This document shows positions 34,074 to 36,566 of a stretch of DNA of 36,566 nucleotides, in pieces. The number at the start of each line of letters is the position of its first letter. The stretch's first letter is position 1. The notes beneath the pieces are model-generated. The model was not told the origin of the DNA. It saw nothing but the letters and a program-made list of their open reading frames with translations, and did no database searches. Origin of the DNA: JBAWVR01 sp964583845. Lineage in GTDB: Bacteria; Patescibacteriota; Minisyncoccia; Phycocordibacterales; GWA1-40-21. The position numbers and the translations under genes were made by a program. The stretch lies in NCBI GenBank assembly GCA_964583845.1, contig CAZOXG010000004.1, forward strand, positions 1 to 36,566, given 5' to 3'.

Positions 34074-36548
34074 CTAACTTACTGTGAAGTAAATATTATT
34101 CACATCAATATTGTTGTTGTTGTTGTCGCGAATTTCGGTGCGTAAAATATATTGCCCGGGTGTTAGAGTGCCTCGAAGTTGGCCAATTGTTTTAATTAAA
34201 CCATCATATACTACGGCATAATAATATTTTGTATCCATAGTGATACTGTCCCCTATCTGAACCACTTGATTAATAAGGTTAGGGTTGACTTGTGGAGTAA
34301 CATCTTGAACCTGATTGGTTACTTTATCCACTCGAGCTACACCCATCTTTAGTAGAGAGAAAATAGTATCAAATGATATTAAATTTTCTGAGGAACCAGC
34401 TTTTTTAATCATTGAGGCGAAGACTTTGATACCACTAACTGGACCATTCGAATCAAAATATAATGTTCCGGTATAATCACTCGCCATCTCACCAGAGTTA
34501 AGGTAAATATTGACATTACTGCCAGCGTTATCAAAGACAACTAGATTTTGAGCTCCCATAACTTGAACCTCGGTTAGTTGGAGTGGCCCAGAATCAGTTC
34601 TTTCTATTTTTACATAGCGTCCGTTAGACGGTGTACCATTAGCGCCTGCCACTAAACCAGAGACAGTTGAAGTGTCTAAAGCACTAATTTCAATAGGAAT
34701 ATAGGTAGAATCTGAAGTGGAACCAGTTTTTGACCAGGTTGGAACATTACCACTATTTAAAATGGAAACTTTGTATTGTCCCAAGGCAGAACTTACTGAA
34801 ATATCACCACGAGGATAGACTATTATTTTATCAATACTATATTCGGCTCCCAAGTCCACCAGCCACCAGTTATTGGTTCCATCAGCGGTTGCGGTATAGC
34901 CACTACTGGATGCGTTGGTGAGTACTCCATCAACAGCCAACATCGAAGATCCTCCTTGAGTGGATGACTGACTAGTACGTTTATTCAAAGCAACATTTGT
35001 TATAGTACGATTTACATTTAGTCGGCCAGAAGAAATTTCGTTCCAAGTTAAATAGTCATTGCCTCTAGCTAATGAATTAGCATATTGTTGGTCTAAGTTA
35101 TTTTGTTCATTATTAGCGTTGCTTGCTGTCTGAGCATCTTGAGCATCATTGGCGTTTTGCAACGCTCTGTTTTGAGCATCTTGGGCAATGAGATCAGCTT
35201 CGGTAACCTCAGTAATTTTTGATTTGCCATTGTCTTGTTTGGATCCCATACCCAAAAGAGAAGTACCACCAGCAAAGAACTGTTTCATTAACTGATTCAA
35301 CAACGCTTCAAAAATTTCGTTAATTTCATCAGCATTAATAACCTGTTGCCATTCAGCTGACAAGGCAAAATCCGTCATTCCTTTTATTGTGCTTCCTGGA
35401 GTTTCGGTTTTATCTGTGGTGCATGGCGAATCTTGCCAGTGACTACATGATTTACCTTCATCTGTTTTAAAGTTTGTTTTGTATGATTGCATATCACTCT
35501 TTAACATGTAGTCGGTTTTGGCCGAGGATGTACCATACACATTTGTACTACCACTATATGCTGCTCCACCAGGACCCATTTCGCTACTTTCTAAAGTGTC
35601 CGTACAAGTAGGATATCCAGTATAACCAGTACATCTTTTCCAAGACATAAAGCCAGCCCCAAGATTAATATCGGTTCTTTTAGTAGCAGCTTTGTCCCCT
35701 ACTTTTAACATCATGTCATTTTCGGCCCATAAGAAAGCCCCCATTGGATTGTTGGTTGGTTCACCAAATACACCCATGAAATTATCCCAACCAGACCACT
35801 TGGCATCGCCAGTCGCTAAGGCTGTTCCACGATTCACTACAGTATTAAACCCAGCGTTATTGGAGCCTGCTAGAATAGAAAACTGCGTAGAGTTTCCTTG
35901 AGAACTGCTATAAGTAATGACCTTGTCCCAACCAACGCCACCGTTGTTTTTAATAAAACCACTGACGTTTTTGATCATATCAGTCAAGGTACATTTTGGT
36001 GGTTTGTAACCCTTTCTCATTTTTGTCTGTAGAGCAATTTTAATTTGTAGACTAAAAGGACTACATAGCCAATCTAGGCCCATTTTATCAGTTAAATATC
36101 GCCCTATCTCATCATTGGCTACACCGGTAAAGAAAGCCTTAGGGTCAGTTAAAAAAGCAGGCTTGCCTTCAAAACCGTTATTTATCCAATCTACTGTTGA
36201 GGCTATCATTCTTGATATTATGGCTTTAGCCAAGGATCTAGCTAAACCATCCCAAAGAAATTCTTTGGTTTTTACTAACCAGGTCTCGACTTTGGTCCAA
36301 TAGGACTGAACGCCTGTATATGAGGTTTTGACAGCAGTTACTCCATTGGAAACTGATGATTTAGCCGAGGTGGCTGCTGTTGCCGCGGTAGATTTAGCGG
36401 TTATAGAATCATCTAACTGCCAAGTTGGATTATAGACATACCATTGAGCTTGAACTTTTTGAGGTGCAGCAAAAAACGGAAAAAATAAAGAACAGAGAAT
36501 GATAAAAAAGAGGAAAGGGGAAATTATTTTTTGTTGGAGTGTTCTCAT
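34074..36548 (-). CDS. Large secreted protein with discoidin (F5/8 type C) domain
   Basis: An 824-residue exported protein with a signal peptide (about 1-34, ending KVQAQ). Residues 35-450 form a helical and cysteine-containing region (e.g. LCSPFSLQIKIALQTK, KPPKCTLTD) of the sort found in CPR conjugation clusters. A Gln/Asn/Ala-rich helix (450-495) leads to residues about 516-666, a discoidin/F5-8C domain: TNVALNKRTSQSST, AVDGVLTN, NNWWLVDLG, IDKIIVYPRG and GRYVKIER...LTEVQVMG. Such domains bind sugars or phospholipids on cell surfaces. The C-terminus (667-824) is beta-rich. It is the first gene of the upstream secretion operon in this window; TATTAT lies 6 bases before ATG, 18 bases from the window edge. 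A role in attachment to host cells is inference. Confidence 0.82.
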   Translation of the reverse strand: MRTLQQKIISPFLFFIILCSLFFPFFAAPQKVQAQWYVYNPTWQLDDSITAKSTAATAATSAKSSVSNGVTAVKTSYTGVQSYWTKVETWLVKTKEFLWDGLARSLAKAIISRMIASTVDWINNGFEGKPAFLTDPKAFFTGVANDEIGRYLTDKMGLDWLCSPFSLQIKIALQTKMRKGYKPPKCTLTDMIKNVSGFIKNNGGVGWDKVITYSSSQGNSTQFSILAGSNNAGFNTVVNRGTALATGDAKWSGWDNFMGVFGEPTNNPMGAFLWAENDMMLKVGDKAATKRTDINLGAGFMSWKRCTGYTGYPTCTDTLESSEMGPGGAAYSGSTNVYGTSSAKTDYMLKSDMQSYKTNFKTDEGKSCSHWQDSPCTTDKTETPGSTIKGMTDFALSAEWQQVINADEINEIFEALLNQLMKQFFAGGTSLLGMGSKQDNGKSKITEVTEADLIAQDAQNRALQNANDAQDAQTASNANNEQNNLDQQYANSLARGNDYLTWNEISSGRLNVNRTITNVALNKRTSQSSTQGGSSMLAVDGVLTNASSSGYTATADGTNNWWLVDLGAEYSIDKIIVYPRGDISVSSALGQYKVSILNSGNVPTWSKTGSTSDSTYIPIEISALDTSTVSGLVAGANGTPSNGRYVKIERTDSGPLQLTEVQVMGAQNLVVFDNAGSNVNIYLNSGEMASDYTGTLYFDSNGPVSGIKVFASMIKKAGSSENLISFDTIFSLLKMGVARVDKVTNQVQDVTPQVNPNLINQVVQIGDSITMDTKYYYAVVYDGLIKTIGQLRGTLTPGQYILRTEIRDNNNNNIDVNNIYFTVS

Positions 36549-36566
36549 ATATTTATAATATTATAA

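Noticed and set aside
33639..34087. Several overlapping frames on both strands in the VirB6-like gene N-terminus
   Set aside because: They arise from the 60-base low-complexity repeat, which is open in many frames; only the 906-residue frame continues into membrane and coiled-coil regions.
1..36566. CRISPR arrays, rRNA genes, prophage or transposase genes
   Set aside because: No regularly spaced direct repeats, rRNA signatures or recombinase motifs were seen in the window; the only tandem repeat is the coding 60-base repeat in the VirB6-like gene.

Overview
The window looks like a chromosomal segment around the replication origin of a Candidate Phyla Radiation (Patescibacteria, probably Parcubacteria-like) bacterium. 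The evidence is AT-rich DNA with compact housekeeping genes, no recF beside dnaA/dnaN, a short YebC, a small HolA-like clamp-loader subunit, and a two-operon VirB4/PrgI/VirB6-type secretion cluster of the kind seen in Parcubacteria. Long genes read through with the standard stop codons, so code 11 is adequate and UGA recoding is not suggested. The lineage assignment is inferred from protein style; no search was run.

Layout. 1-2.3 kb: two coupled putative metallopeptidase-like genes and an ArsM-type methyltransferase (all minus). 2.6 kb: tRNA-Lys(UUU). 3-3.3 kb: a small membrane protein (plus). 3.3-9.3 kb, minus: holA-like, a 51-residue basic protein, polA, tsaE and two unusually GC-rich lipoprotein genes. 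9.5-18.5 kb, mostly plus: a PilB/GspE ATPase, a probable structured 6S-like RNA (minus), ruvB, a Ttd14-like NTPase/CYTH fusion, yebC, ruvC, a 58-residue acidic protein and a class A PBP. 18.5-23.6 kb: the origin region, with dnaA, dnaN and a DciA/DUF721 gene on minus and rpmH, rnpA, yidC and jag on plus, with DnaA boxes on both sides of dnaA. 23.7-36.5 kb, minus: two operons for a type IV secretion-like apparatus. The first has a discoidin-domain surface protein, a VirB6-like membrane protein and a 232-residue protein. The second has PrgI, a TraC-like protein, VirB4, an Ig-like protein, a VirB2-like protein and a membrane-anchored propeller-like protein.

Gene expression. Many core genes have a -10-like hexamer only 6-8 bases before the ATG and no Shine-Dalgarno, which suggests leaderless mRNAs. 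A second class (the 51-residue, 111-residue, two lipoprotein and Ttd14-like genes) has 50-110-base leaders, strong Shine-Dalgarno sequences and its own terminator. Nearly every unit ends in a clear intrinsic terminator, and four of them are preceded by a short GTATA(G)GTATAAG-type block between stop codon and hairpin.

Most interesting items: the structured RNA upstream of ruvB, the leaderless/Shine-Dalgarno split, the GTATA-terminator modules, the discoidin (F5/8C) domain in the secretion cluster, and the GC-rich lipoprotein pair with overlapping divergent promoters. No CRISPR array, rRNA gene, transposase or integrase was seen.
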